A DNA stretch of 64,000 nucleotides, taken from assembly GCF_040024445.1 (NCBI RefSeq), contig NZ_CP157276.1:1736001-1800000 (forward strand), read 5' to 3'. Source of the DNA: Prescottella soli. GTDB lineage: Bacteria; Actinomycetota; Actinomycetes; Mycobacteriales; Mycobacteriaceae. Below the pieces are notes generated by a model that saw only the letters and a program-made list of their open reading frames with translations, searched no databases and was not told the DNA's origin. The translations under genes and the position numbers were made by a program. Position 1 is the first letter of the stretch; each line of letters opens with the position of its first letter. Below, piece after piece: positions 15,650 through 24,107 of the stretch.

Positions 15650-18397
15650 ATGACCGCTGCCGAGACCTGGCACACCCACGACATCGACGCCGTGGTGACC
15701 GAACTCGGCACCGACACGCAGACCGGGCTGACGAGCGACGAGGCCGCGGTTCGCCTGGCCCGGTACGGCCCGAACGTGATCGTGTCCGCGCCCGGCCCCT
15801 CCGGCTGGGCCATTGCCCTGCGGCAGCTTCGGGATCCGATGAACCTCATGCTCGTGGCCGTCGTCGTCGTCAGCCTGGTCATCTCGGAGGTGCCGACGGC
15901 GATCGTGGTCGCGGTACTGGTCGTGCTCAATGTCGTGCTGGGCACGCGACAGGAATTGAAGGCACGCGCCAGCGTCGACGCCCTCGCGAAGATGCAGACG
16001 CCGCAGGCGCGGGTGGTGCGGGACGGGGAGGTCACGGCTCTCGACGCGACCGACCTCGTGCCCGGCGACGTCGTCGCGCTCGAGGCCGGCGACATCGTCC
16101 CGGCGGACGGCCGCCTGGTCGCGTCGACGACCCTGGAGACGCAGGAGGCTGCGCTGACCGGTGAGAGCACCCCGGTCGCGAAGGACGCCCGGTCACTGGA
16201 CAATGCCGATGCGCCGCTCGGTGACCGCAGCGACATGGTCTTCCAGAACACCTCGGTCACCCGCGGCACCGCCACGATGGTCGTCACGGAGACGGGCATG
16301 CACACCGAGATGGGTCGCATCGCGTCGATGCTGTCGGCCGTCGCTCCGAGCAAGTCCCCCCTTCAGCGCGAATTGGACTCGCTCACCAAGGTGCTCGGCA
16401 TCATCGCGTGGACAGCGGTGGCGATCATCGTCGCGATCGGCGCGATCCGCGGACAGGACGTCACGACGGTCCTCCTGCTGGGCATCTCGATGGGAGTGTC
16501 CGCGATCCCGACCGGTCTTCCGACGTTCGTGCAGGCGATGCTCGCCTACGGGGCGCGGCAGCTGGCCGATGCCAAGGCCGTCGTCAAGAATCTCACCGAC
16601 GTCGAGACGCTCGGCGCGACCAGTGCGATCAACTCCGACAAGACCGGCACTCTGACGATGAACCAGATGACGGTGCGGTCGCTGTACTTCCGCGGCCGGT
16701 GGTTCACGGTCGACGGCGTCGGGTACGGCAAGTCGGGGACGATCACCCACGTTGCGGGCGAACCGGTCCCGGACTTCACCCTGCTCGCGTACGGACTCTG
16801 CCTCGACAGCGACGCCGTCGTCTCCGACAGCGGGGAGGTCGTCGGCGACCCGACCGAGGCCGCACTGGTGGTGCTCGCCGCCAAGATGGGCGCCGACGCA
16901 CCGCTCACCAGGCGGACGTATCCCCGCGTCGCCGAGGTGCCGTTCGACTCCGCGTACAAGTTCATGGCGACGTTCCACCACCTCCCGGTCGAGGGAACCA
17001 CGTCGTTCCTGGAAGTGGTCAAGGGCGGACCCGACGTCGTCCTCGACCGGTGCACGAGCGCCTTCCGCCCGGACGGAAGTCGGGTACCGCTCGACGACGT
17101 ACGAGAAGAGCTGCTGACCGCGAATCGCACCATGTCCGAGAAGGGGCTGCGCGTACTGGCCTTCGCCGCACGACAACTCGACGGCGAGAGCGAGGACGAG
17201 GACGCCGTGCGACGCGACCCCATGTCGTTCGTCGCCGACCTCACGTTCGTCGGGATGGTCGGCATCATCGACCCGCTCCGACCGGAGGCCGTGAGAGCGG
17301 TCCGCACCGCACACGGGGCCGGCATCGAGGTCCGCATGATCACCGGCGACCACGCGATCACGGCGGCGGCGATCGGGGCCGAACTCGGACTGGGGCCGGG
17401 CGCGATCGGCGGTGCCGAACTCCAGGCGATGACCGACGCGGAACTGACCGCCGAGCTTCCCCGCCTCCACGTGTTCGGCCGCGTCACGCCGCAGGACAAA
17501 CTCCGCCTGGCCGACGTCATGCAACGCAGTGGCGCGATCGTGGCGATGACCGGGGATGCCGTGAACGACGCCGCCGCGCTGAAGAAGGCCGACATCGGTG
17601 TCGCGATGGGGTCCGGCAGCGAAGTCACCAAGCAGGCCGGCCGGATGATCCTCACCGACGACAACTTCGGAACCCTGATCACTGCAATCCGTTTGGGCCG
17701 CAGCATCTACGACAAGATCGTGTCGTACATCCGCTACCAGATGGCCAAGCTGTTCTCACTGGTGCTGCTGTTCCTCGTCGCGAGCGTCTTCGACATCAAC
17801 GACGGAGTGGCCCTCACACCACTGATGGTGCTGTTCCAGCACTTCTTCATCACGCTGTTTCCGGTGGCCGTGATCATGGCCGACCCGTCGCCACCGCATC
17901 TGATGGACAAGCCCCCGCGTGACCCTGCGGTGCCGATCGCCAACCGCCGGTCCATCGGCCAATGGTTGGCGTACGGGGTGCTCCAGTTCGTGGTCGCGCT
18001 GGCCGCGATGCTCACCGCGCCGGGCGAGATGAGCTCCACCGAAGCGAACGTGCCGATGACGATGACGTTCGTGGTGCTGTCGTTCGGTTCGATCCTCGGC
18101 GGACTGGTGATGCGGCGCGATCCGGAATCCGGTCTCGCACCGCCGATTCTGGGTGCGGTCAGGATCCTGTCGATCGCCGCCGTCATCACGGTGTTCGCCG
18201 TCGAGATCGGGTTCCTCCAGGATCTGCTCCTGACGACGTCCCTGACCGGACCACAGTGGCTCGCGTGCATCGGATGGTCGTTGATCGTTCCGGTCGTCAT
18301 CGAAGCCGAGAAAGCACTTCGACGCCGGCGGCGGGCGGGGTCCCCGATACCCCGTGCCGCCGCCGACGTCGTCGTACCCGAGCGCGCCCGGACGTAA
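15650..18397 (+). CDS. P-type ATPase of the P2-like group with atypical ion-site motif
   Basis: A 915-residue cation pump. An N-terminal cation-ATPase domain (GLTSDEAAVRLARYGPN) is followed by the actuator loop TGES, the phosphorylation site DKTGTLT (Asp330, in NSDKTGTLT) and the hinge TGDAVNDAAALKKADIG. The membrane-4 motif is PTGLP (287-291) where Ca2+ and related pumps have PEGLP, and the membrane-6 region reads HFFITLFPVAVIMAD instead of the usual NLVTDGLPA type. Both changes remove acidic ligands, so the transported ion is unclear. It ends seven bases from the convergent acyl-CoA ligase stop. Confidence 0.85.
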   Translation: MTAAETWHTHDIDAVVTELGTDTQTGLTSDEAAVRLARYGPNVIVSAPGPSGWAIALRQLRDPMNLMLVAVVVVSLVISEVPTAIVVAVLVVLNVVLGTRQELKARASVDALAKMQTPQARVVRDGEVTALDATDLVPGDVVALEAGDIVPADGRLVASTTLETQEAALTGESTPVAKDARSLDNADAPLGDRSDMVFQNTSVTRGTATMVVTETGMHTEMGRIASMLSAVAPSKSPLQRELDSLTKVLGIIAWTAVAIIVAIGAIRGQDVTTVLLLGISMGVSAIPTGLPTFVQAMLAYGARQLADAKAVVKNLTDVETLGATSAINSDKTGTLTMNQMTVRSLYFRGRWFTVDGVGYGKSGTITHVAGEPVPDFTLLAYGLCLDSDAVVSDSGEVVGDPTEAALVVLAAKMGADAPLTRRTYPRVAEVPFDSAYKFMATFHHLPVEGTTSFLEVVKGGPDVVLDRCTSAFRPDGSRVPLDDVREELLTANRTMSEKGLRVLAFAARQLDGESEDEDAVRRDPMSFVADLTFVGMVGIIDPLRPEAVRAVRTAHGAGIEVRMITGDHAITAAAIGAELGLGPGAIGGAELQAMTDAELTAELPRLHVFGRVTPQDKLRLADVMQRSGAIVAMTGDAVNDAAALKKADIGVAMGSGSEVTKQAGRMILTDDNFGTLITAIRLGRSIYDKIVSYIRYQMAKLFSLVLLFLVASVFDINDGVALTPLMVLFQHFFITLFPVAVIMADPSPPHLMDKPPRDPAVPIANRRSIGQWLAYGVLQFVVALAAMLTAPGEMSSTEANVPMTMTFVVLSFGSILGGLVMRRDPESGLAPPILGAVRILSIAAVITVFAVEIGFLQDLLLTTSLTGPQWLACIGWSLIVPVVIEAEKALRRRRRAGSPIPRAAADVVVPERART

Positions 18398-18404
18398 CTG
18401 CGTA

Positions 18405-19946
18405 TCAGGCGAGTTCGCGCTTGAGGATCTTCCCGGTGGCGGTCATCGGCAACTGCTCGACGATCCGGACCTCACGCGGATACTTGTAGCTCGCCATGCG
18501 TTCCTTCGACCAGGAGACCAACTCGTCACCGGAGATCGCGGTGCCGGGCTCGGGAATGACGTACGCCCGCACCTCCTCACCGTGGCTCTCGTGCGGAACG
18601 CCGATGACCGCGGCCAGGGAGACCGCCTCGTGCGTCATGAGGACCTCTTCGATCTCGCGGGGGTAGACGTTGAACCCGCCCCGCACGATCATGTCCTTCG
18701 CCCGGTCGACGATGTAGTAGAAGCCGTCGGCGTCCCGTCGCGCGAGATCGCCGGTGCGGAACCAGCCGTTGTTCATCACCTCTGCCGTGGCCTCGGGACG
18801 GTCGTAGTAGCCCTTCATCACGTTGTGGCCGCGGATCGCGATCTCGCCCACGGCGTCGGCGCCCTCCACGGTGTTCCAGTCCTTGTCGACGAGGCGGACC
18901 TCCACGCCCCACAGCGGAACGCCGATCGAGCCGGCACGCGGATCCTGCTCGGGGTCGCTGAAGAGGGCGACCGGCGAGGTCTCCGACAGCCCGTAGCCCT
19001 CGAGGATCTGAACCCCGAACCGGCGCGCGAACCTCTCCAGGATCTCGACGGGCAGCGCCGCTCCCCCGGAGATGGCCTTGCGAAGATTCGCGGCGATCCG
19101 GCCGACGTCCACGGAGTCGTCCACCGCACCGAGCAGGCCCCAGTACATCGTCGGCACGCCCGCGAACATCGTGATCGACTCGCGCTCCATGATTTCCAGC
19201 GCGGCACCGGCCTCGAAGCGCGGCAGCAGCACCAGCGTCGCACCCATCGAGAACCCGGCGTTCATGTTGATGGTCTGACCGAACGAGTGGAACAGCGGAA
19301 GCGTCAACAGGTGGGTGTCCGGCCGACTCGGGGTGCTGTCGAACAGTCGGTTGGCGGCGAGCGCGTTCATCACCATGTTCGACTGGCTCAGCTCGGCGCC
19401 CTTCGGCTGACCGGTGGTTCCGCTCGTGTAGAGGATGACCGCCGTGTCCGTTGCCTCACGTACGACCGTCTCGAAGGTCGCGGACTGGTCGGGGAGCACC
19501 GCAGAGAGCGCCTCGATCCCCTCGCCGCTTCCGCTGTCCCCACCGATCACGAACATGGACCGGCACGACGACACCTCGCGGAATCCGTCCCGCCCGTACT
19601 CCCCGATCGGCAGATCCGGTCCGCCTTCGAAGCAGAAGTACGCCTTGGCGCCGCAGTCCTGCAGGTGGTACGCGATCTCCCGTCCCTTCAACAGGACGTT
19701 GAGCGGAACGACCACGGCACCGGCCTTGAGGATCCCGTAGTAGACGATCGGGAACCACGGCAGGTTGGGGCAGGAGATCGCAACCCGGTCGCCGGGCTCG
19801 ATCCCGGACGCGACGAGGAGATTGGCGATCTGGTTCGCGAGACCGTCGGTCTCCGCGTAGGTGAACCGGTCCTCCCCCAGCACCAGCGCGTCACGGCTCG
19901 GGTACTTGCGGGCCGAGTCTTCCAGGAACATGGACAGATTGAGCAT
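18405..19946 (-). CDS. Fatty-acid/aryl acyl-CoA ligase (AMP-forming)
   Basis: A 513-residue member of the ANL superfamily. Motifs are YTSGTTGQPKGAELS (phosphate-binding loop), the substrate-pocket turn GYGLSETSPV, GWFRTGDLARRD, YYIVDRAKDMIVRGGFNVYP and the C-terminal catalytic Lys in TATGKILKRELA. It activates a carboxylate to its CoA thioester with ATP. Sequence alone does not separate long-chain from aromatic or short-chain substrates. It is the last gene of the minus-strand catabolic group, 34 bases after a small hydrolase gene. Confidence 0.9.
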   Translation of the reverse strand: MLNLSMFLEDSARKYPSRDALVLGEDRFTYAETDGLANQIANLLVASGIEPGDRVAISCPNLPWFPIVYYGILKAGAVVVPLNVLLKGREIAYHLQDCGAKAYFCFEGGPDLPIGEYGRDGFREVSSCRSMFVIGGDSGSGEGIEALSAVLPDQSATFETVVREATDTAVILYTSGTTGQPKGAELSQSNMVMNALAANRLFDSTPSRPDTHLLTLPLFHSFGQTINMNAGFSMGATLVLLPRFEAGAALEIMERESITMFAGVPTMYWGLLGAVDDSVDVGRIAANLRKAISGGAALPVEILERFARRFGVQILEGYGLSETSPVALFSDPEQDPRAGSIGVPLWGVEVRLVDKDWNTVEGADAVGEIAIRGHNVMKGYYDRPEATAEVMNNGWFRTGDLARRDADGFYYIVDRAKDMIVRGGFNVYPREIEEVLMTHEAVSLAAVIGVPHESHGEEVRAYVIPEPGTAISGDELVSWSKERMASYKYPREVRIVEQLPMTATGKILKRELA

Positions 19947-19979
19947 CGGGGCGTCTCTCTCGGGCAGCGGTCGTGAGGG

Positions 19980-20573
19980 TCAGTGGCTCGGCGCGGCCTG
20001 GACGCCGATCGTGGTGAACAGCTCGTCGAGGAGCTCGGTGGCACGGGGCCATTCGCCGTAGCCGGACGCCGGGTTGAGGTGTCCGACCTCCCCGAGGTCG
20101 ACCAGACGGCCGCCCCACGCGTGTGCGAGGTCGACGACGACGGCGAAGTCGGCCAGCGGGTCGTTGGTGCTGGCGGCGACGATGCTCGGGAACGGCAGCG
20201 GGCTACGCGGGACCGGGTTCCAGCCGTTCGCCTCGAGGTCCGCCAGCGACGGGTAGCCGGCCGGCAGCGGGGTGGAGAGGTCCGACGGGGTGGCCAGGAT
20301 CGCGCCCGCCACCGGGCGGTCGTGCCGCGCGGCCCAGTGCACGGTGATCATCACACCGGCGCTGTGCGCGACGAGCACGACGGGCCCGTCGATGTCGGCG
20401 AGGACGGCGTCGAGTGCCGCCACGCGGGCGTCGAGGCTGAGCTTGTCGTGCTCGAGCGGCGGAACGGTACGGACCTTGTCCAGGCCGGCGGCCAACAGGG
20501 TCTGCCAGTGGTCCTCGACGTGGTCACGCAGTCCGGGAACGACAACGACGGTCGGGGAAACGGAGCTGCTCAA
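19980..20573 (-). CDS. Small alpha/beta hydrolase of the RBBP9/YdeN family
   Basis: A 197-residue protein beginning TVVVVPGLRDHVEDHWQTLL, the typical RBBP9-family opening. The nucleophile Ser lies in VAHSAG, and Asp in TNDPLADF with His in GEVGHLNPASGYGEW complete a triad; the GHLNxxSG ending is diagnostic for the family. It could hydrolyse an ester or a CoA thioester in the pathway. It lies just upstream of the acyl-CoA ligase and just downstream of a strong hairpin. Confidence 0.85.
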   Translation of the reverse strand: MSSSVSPTVVVVPGLRDHVEDHWQTLLAAGLDKVRTVPPLEHDKLSLDARVAALDAVLADIDGPVVLVAHSAGVMITVHWAARHDRPVAGAILATPSDLSTPLPAGYPSLADLEANGWNPVPRSPLPFPSIVAASTNDPLADFAVVVDLAHAWGGRLVDLGEVGHLNPASGYGEWPRATELLDELFTTIGVQAAPSH

Positions 20574-20607
20574 GGCATTTCCTCCAAAAGATCTCGAGAC
20601 GGGCGGA

Positions 20608-20639
20608 CGAGCGGGGACACCTGTAGGTGTCCCCGCTCG
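20608..20639 (-). terminator. Perfect 15-bp hairpin between BKACE and hydrolase genes
   Basis: CGAGCGGGGACACCT (20608-20622) and AGGTGTCCCCGCTCG (20625-20639) pair perfectly around GT. It lies between the stop of the BKACE gene and the start of the hydrolase. It either terminates the upstream transcript or reduces read-through, so hydrolase and ligase may be expressed at a lower level or from their own promoter. Confidence 0.7.
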
Positions 20640-20666
20640 CTGCTGTCGCAGACGGGTGACAGCGGG

Positions 20667-21722
20667 TCAGGCGTGCTGGGTGAAGCCGACCTGGCCGGGC
20701 TGGCGGTTCGGGGCGTAGCCGAGCTTGGCGAGGGTCTCGTCGGCGTTCGCGTACGTGGTGCCGATCTTGTAGATGTCGCGGGCCTCCTTCGCCGTGGCGA
20801 CCTCACGGCCGAGCTCCTTGGCGACGCGCACCAGCTGACGCACCTGCTCGGCCGAGGTGATCTTCACCTCGCCGTTCGGCGCCCACAGGTTGTCCTCGTT
20901 GCCGCAGCGGGTGTGCAGACCCATCGCCATGGCCATCGTGTTCACCGGCAGCACCGAACGCATCAGCGTCTCGAGCGTCAGGCACGCGCCGTCCGGGACC
21001 CGATCGATGAAATTCATCATGTTGTACGGGTTCGGGCCGTCGAAACCGCCACCGATGGCAACCCACGTCAGGTTCAGCGGGCCGGTGTAGACGCCACGAC
21101 GGATCAGCCGCTCCACCGTCTCGAGCTGAGGAATCGACGAGAGCTGGAAATGCGGCTGGATACCGGCGGCCTGCAGACGACGCAGGTGCTCCTCGACCCA
21201 CTCGGGACCGGCGGGGACGGTCATCTCGCGGTACGTCGAGGCGAGCTCGGCGTTCTCCAGGGAGGTGCCCTTGATGTCGCCCGGCGTCATCAGCTCCATG
21301 ATGTTCATCTGGCTGGTGTTGATCGCGATCGTCACCTGGTCCGGCTTCGGATCCAGCTCCGCGAGCATGTGGCGGACGTTGTCCGGCAGCCACTTCGCGT
21401 CGGCGCCGTCACCCTCCGGCGCGAACGAGATCGAGCCGCCGACCTGCAGGATCATCTCCGGCACGGCCTCACGGAGGCGACCGAGGAGCTCGTTGAACTT
21501 CGACAGCCGCTTGGAGCCCTTGCCGTCCTCCTCGCGGACGTGGATGTGCAGCACCGTCGCGCCGGCCTCGTAGCAGTCCACCGCCTGCTGGACGTGCTCG
21601 TCCATCGTCAGCGGCAGGTCTTCGGGGAAGTCCTCCACCGCCCACTCCGGGCCGTACGGCGCGACGGTGATGACCAGCTTCTCCTGGTTCTCCGGGAAGA
21701 ACGCATCGTCCTGGAAATGCAT
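20667..21722 (-). CDS. Beta-keto acid cleavage enzyme (BKACE, DUF849)
   Basis: A 351-residue TIM-barrel protein. Zinc ligands His59 and His61 are seen in VLHIHVREEDG; further family segments are LQVGGSISFAPEG, TWVAIGGGFDGPNPYN and AMGLHTRCGNEDNLW. BKACE enzymes condense a beta-keto acid with acetyl-CoA and split it to acetoacetate plus a new acyl-CoA. The family includes 3-keto-5-aminohexanoate and dehydrocarnitine cleavage enzymes. The substrate here is not known. It is encoded 52 bases after the TauD gene, and 5 kb away the CoA-transferase pair could activate the acetoacetate. It is slightly longer than typical members (about 270-310 residues). Confidence 0.87.
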   Translation of the reverse strand: MHFQDDAFFPENQEKLVITVAPYGPEWAVEDFPEDLPLTMDEHVQQAVDCYEAGATVLHIHVREEDGKGSKRLSKFNELLGRLREAVPEMILQVGGSISFAPEGDGADAKWLPDNVRHMLAELDPKPDQVTIAINTSQMNIMELMTPGDIKGTSLENAELASTYREMTVPAGPEWVEEHLRRLQAAGIQPHFQLSSIPQLETVERLIRRGVYTGPLNLTWVAIGGGFDGPNPYNMMNFIDRVPDGACLTLETLMRSVLPVNTMAMAMGLHTRCGNEDNLWAPNGEVKITSAEQVRQLVRVAKELGREVATAKEARDIYKIGTTYANADETLAKLGYAPNRQPGQVGFTQHA

Positions 21723-21774
21723 GGATTGACTCCGTTTCTGGATAGAGGTGAGAAATGTAGGTACGGAACGAAAA

Positions 21775-22680
21775 TCAGAAGGGGCGGTCGCCGATGATCC
21801 CGGCGCGCTCCATCTTTCGAACTGCGGGCCAGTAGTCCTGGACCGCGTAGTGCTGGGTCGACCGGTTGTCCCAGATCGCGACGCTGTTCTTCGTCCAACG
21901 CCAACGCACCTGGTACTCCGGGATCGTCGCCTGGGTCTGCAGGTACCGCAGCAGCTCACCGGCGCCCGGGGCGTAGTCGATGCCGTACCGGACGTTCTCC
22001 TCGGTGTGGTAGTTCGTGAGGTGCGTCGTGTAGCTGTTGACGAACAGGATCTTCTCGCCGGTCTCGGGGTGCGTGCGGACCACCGGGTGCTCGGCGTCCG
22101 GGAAGCGCTCCTTGAGTTCGAGGCGCTTCTCGATCGGCAGTCGCGCGCCGAAGGACGCCTCGATGCTGTGCCGGGCGCGCAGCCCCTCGATCTGCTCCTT
22201 GACACGCTCGGGCAGCCGCTCGTACGCCAGGGCCATGTTCACCCAGATCGTGTCGCCACCGACCGAGGGGCCCTCGACACATCGGAGCACGCACCCCATC
22301 GGAGGATTCACACGCCACGTCGCGTCGCAGTGGTAGGCGTTCTCGAACGCCTCGCGCGGGCTGTCGAGGTCCTTGTAGATCCGCACGAGACCGGGATGGT
22401 CGGGATCGCTGCCCACCACCGGATGATCCTCGAGGGACCCGAAACGCTCGGCCAGCGCGACGTGCTCGGCACGGCTCATTTCCTGGTCGCGGAAGAAGAG
22501 CACCTTGTGCTCCAGCAGCAGCGACTTCAGCTCGGCGAAGAGGTCGTCGTCGCGAGCCACGTCGGCGAGGTCGACGCCGTGGAGTTCGGCACCGATGCTG
22601 CAGGTCAGCGGACGCGCATCCATCGGCGTCACAGTCGTGACGGTCGCCCTACGGCCGGGTGCAAGTTCGACAGTGGTCAT
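21775..22680 (-). CDS. TauD/TfdA-family Fe(II)/2-oxoglutarate dioxygenase
   Basis: A 301-residue dioxygenase. The iron triad is His117 and Asp119 in YHCDATW and His277 in WDNRSTQHYA, with Arg288 in WPAVRKMERAG as the likely 2-oxoglutarate anchor. The family hydroxylates taurine, 2,4-D, carnitine precursors, alkyl sulfates and many other small molecules. Its place between a quinone oxidoreductase and BKACE suggests that it opens or oxygenates the substrate of this island. It does not resemble gamma-butyrobetaine hydroxylase in N-terminal zinc-binding sequence. Confidence 0.9.
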   Translation of the reverse strand: MTTVELAPGRRATVTTVTPMDARPLTCSIGAELHGVDLADVARDDDLFAELKSLLLEHKVLFFRDQEMSRAEHVALAERFGSLEDHPVVGSDPDHPGLVRIYKDLDSPREAFENAYHCDATWRVNPPMGCVLRCVEGPSVGGDTIWVNMALAYERLPERVKEQIEGLRARHSIEASFGARLPIEKRLELKERFPDAEHPVVRTHPETGEKILFVNSYTTHLTNYHTEENVRYGIDYAPGAGELLRYLQTQATIPEYQVRWRWTKNSVAIWDNRSTQHYAVQDYWPAVRKMERAGIIGDRPF

Positions 22681-22776
22681 GACATTCTCCTGTACAAGCT
22701 GGAAGTGGTGCGCCGTGGCGCCGTCACGTGCTGTGACGGCGAACCGAACGACATTGCGCAGATGGATGATTCAGGT

Positions 22777-23754
22777 TCAGAACGAGAACACCGACGAGCC
22801 GATGCTGATGCCCGACTCCAGGTCGCGGTGGGCCTTCTCGGCTTCCTCGAGCGCGTAGTGCTGATTGATCTCGATCTTGATGCGGCCGGCCGCGACATGC
22901 CCGAACAGCTCGCCGGCGAGCTCGGCACGCTCGGCCGGATCGGCGATGTAGTCGGCGAGCGCCGGGCGGGTCACGAACAGCGACCCCTTGACCGCCAACT
23001 GCATTGCATTGATCGGCGGAATCGGGCCGGACGCCGTACCGAAGGCGACGAGCAGGCCCCGTCGGGCCAACGAGTCGAGCGACGACTGGAAGGTCGACTC
23101 ACCGATGCTGTCGTACACGACCGGCACACCGGCTCCGTCGGTGAGCTCACGAACCCGCTCCGCGACGTTCTCGCGCTTGTAGACGATGACCTCACCGCAT
23201 CCGTGAGCGCGGGCGACCTCCGCCTTCTCGTCGCTCGACACAGTACCGATCACATTGACGCCCAGCAGCTTTGCCCACTGGCAGAAGATCAGACCGACAC
23301 CACCGGCAGCGGCGTGCAGCAGCACGGTGTCGCCCGCCTTCAGTGACGGGTAGATCCGGCGTAGCAGGTAGGACGTGGTGAGCCCGCGCATCGTCATCGC
23401 GGCCGCGGTCTCGAACTCGATGCCGTCCGGCAGCGCGATCAGGTGCTCGGCGGGCATGACGCGCTCGGTGCTGTACGCGCCGAGCGGGCTGCCAGTGTAG
23501 GTGACCCGGTCACCTTCCGCGAAGCCCTCCACGCCGGCGCCGACCGCCTCGATGACACCCGCGGCCTCGACACCCATTCCCGCAGGCAGCGGGGCCGGGT
23601 ACATGCCGGTACGGAAGTAGGTGTCCGCGAAATTCAGTCCGACGGCCTCGTGTCGGATCCGCACCTCGCCCGGGCCGGGTTCACCGACCTCCACGGACTC
23701 CCACTTCAGGACCTCCGGGCCACCGGTCTCGTAGAAGCGAATCGCCTTTGCCAT
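22777..23754 (-). CDS. Zinc-free quinone oxidoreductase (QOR, MDR family)
   Basis: A 325-residue medium-chain dehydrogenase/reductase without zinc ligands. Family segments are GLNFADTYFRTGMYP, AGVIEAVGAGVEGFAEGDRV and LLHAAAGGVGLIFCQWAKLLG (nucleotide loop AAGGVG). Such enzymes reduce quinones or conjugated enones with NADPH. The ATG has AAGGAGAG upstream. It is the first gene of the minus-strand group, so its upstream region carries the promoter shared with the divergent AraC gene. Its role in the pathway is a reductive step on an enone or enoyl group; this is inference. Confidence 0.88.
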   Translation of the reverse strand: MAKAIRFYETGGPEVLKWESVEVGEPGPGEVRIRHEAVGLNFADTYFRTGMYPAPLPAGMGVEAAGVIEAVGAGVEGFAEGDRVTYTGSPLGAYSTERVMPAEHLIALPDGIEFETAAAMTMRGLTTSYLLRRIYPSLKAGDTVLLHAAAGGVGLIFCQWAKLLGVNVIGTVSSDEKAEVARAHGCGEVIVYKRENVAERVRELTDGAGVPVVYDSIGESTFQSSLDSLARRGLLVAFGTASGPIPPINAMQLAVKGSLFVTRPALADYIADPAERAELAGELFGHVAAGRIKIEINQHYALEEAEKAHRDLESGISIGSSVFSF

Positions 23755-24107
23755 AGCTCTCTCCTTGATCATGAATCGACCCCGGGCAGGTCGACCCATT
23801 TGCGCGGTCGCCGGGACATTCTGGGCGGCAACCTCTTTCGTATCCGTTCATGTCGAGCCGGCGCTTGCACACTCGCCTCGACATGAACGGCACGTGAATC
23901 GCCGGGACGATTCCCGTGTGACTCAGCTGACACGACAGTATCGACATGTGGCCGATCACACATACCTTCACGGGACATATTTCTTTCCCTTTGGGGACAT
24001 GAGTGTGACCCAGGAGATATGTCGGGCCGCACACCCGGGTTGGGATGTGTCTGGGCGCACACTTACCCTTGCGGGACAGCACGACCAGCCCGAGGAGGGT
24101 GATACGG
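23755..24107. promoter_or_regulatory. Divergent control region with a 14-bp inverted repeat
   Basis: No gene is seen in this 353-base interval between the quinone oxidoreductase and araC starts. It holds a perfect inverted repeat, CCGTTCATGTCGAG (23844-23857) and CTCGACATGAACGG (23877-23890), with a 19-base spacer. GACAT recurs nearby, and GACATAT (23974-23980) faces ATATGTC (24017-24023). These are the best candidate binding sites for the AraC regulator. The stretch is less GC-rich than its surroundings. Confidence 0.6.

Noticed and set aside
18405-23754. Standard carnitine degradation cluster
   Set aside because: BKACE fits, but carnitine dehydrogenase and betainyl-CoA thioesterase are not seen, and the TauD and QOR genes do not belong to that route.
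23900-24060. Short direct repeats (GGGACAT and similar) as a CRISPR-like array
   Set aside because: Repeats are only 5-7 bases with irregular spacing and no cas genes; regulator sites are more likely.
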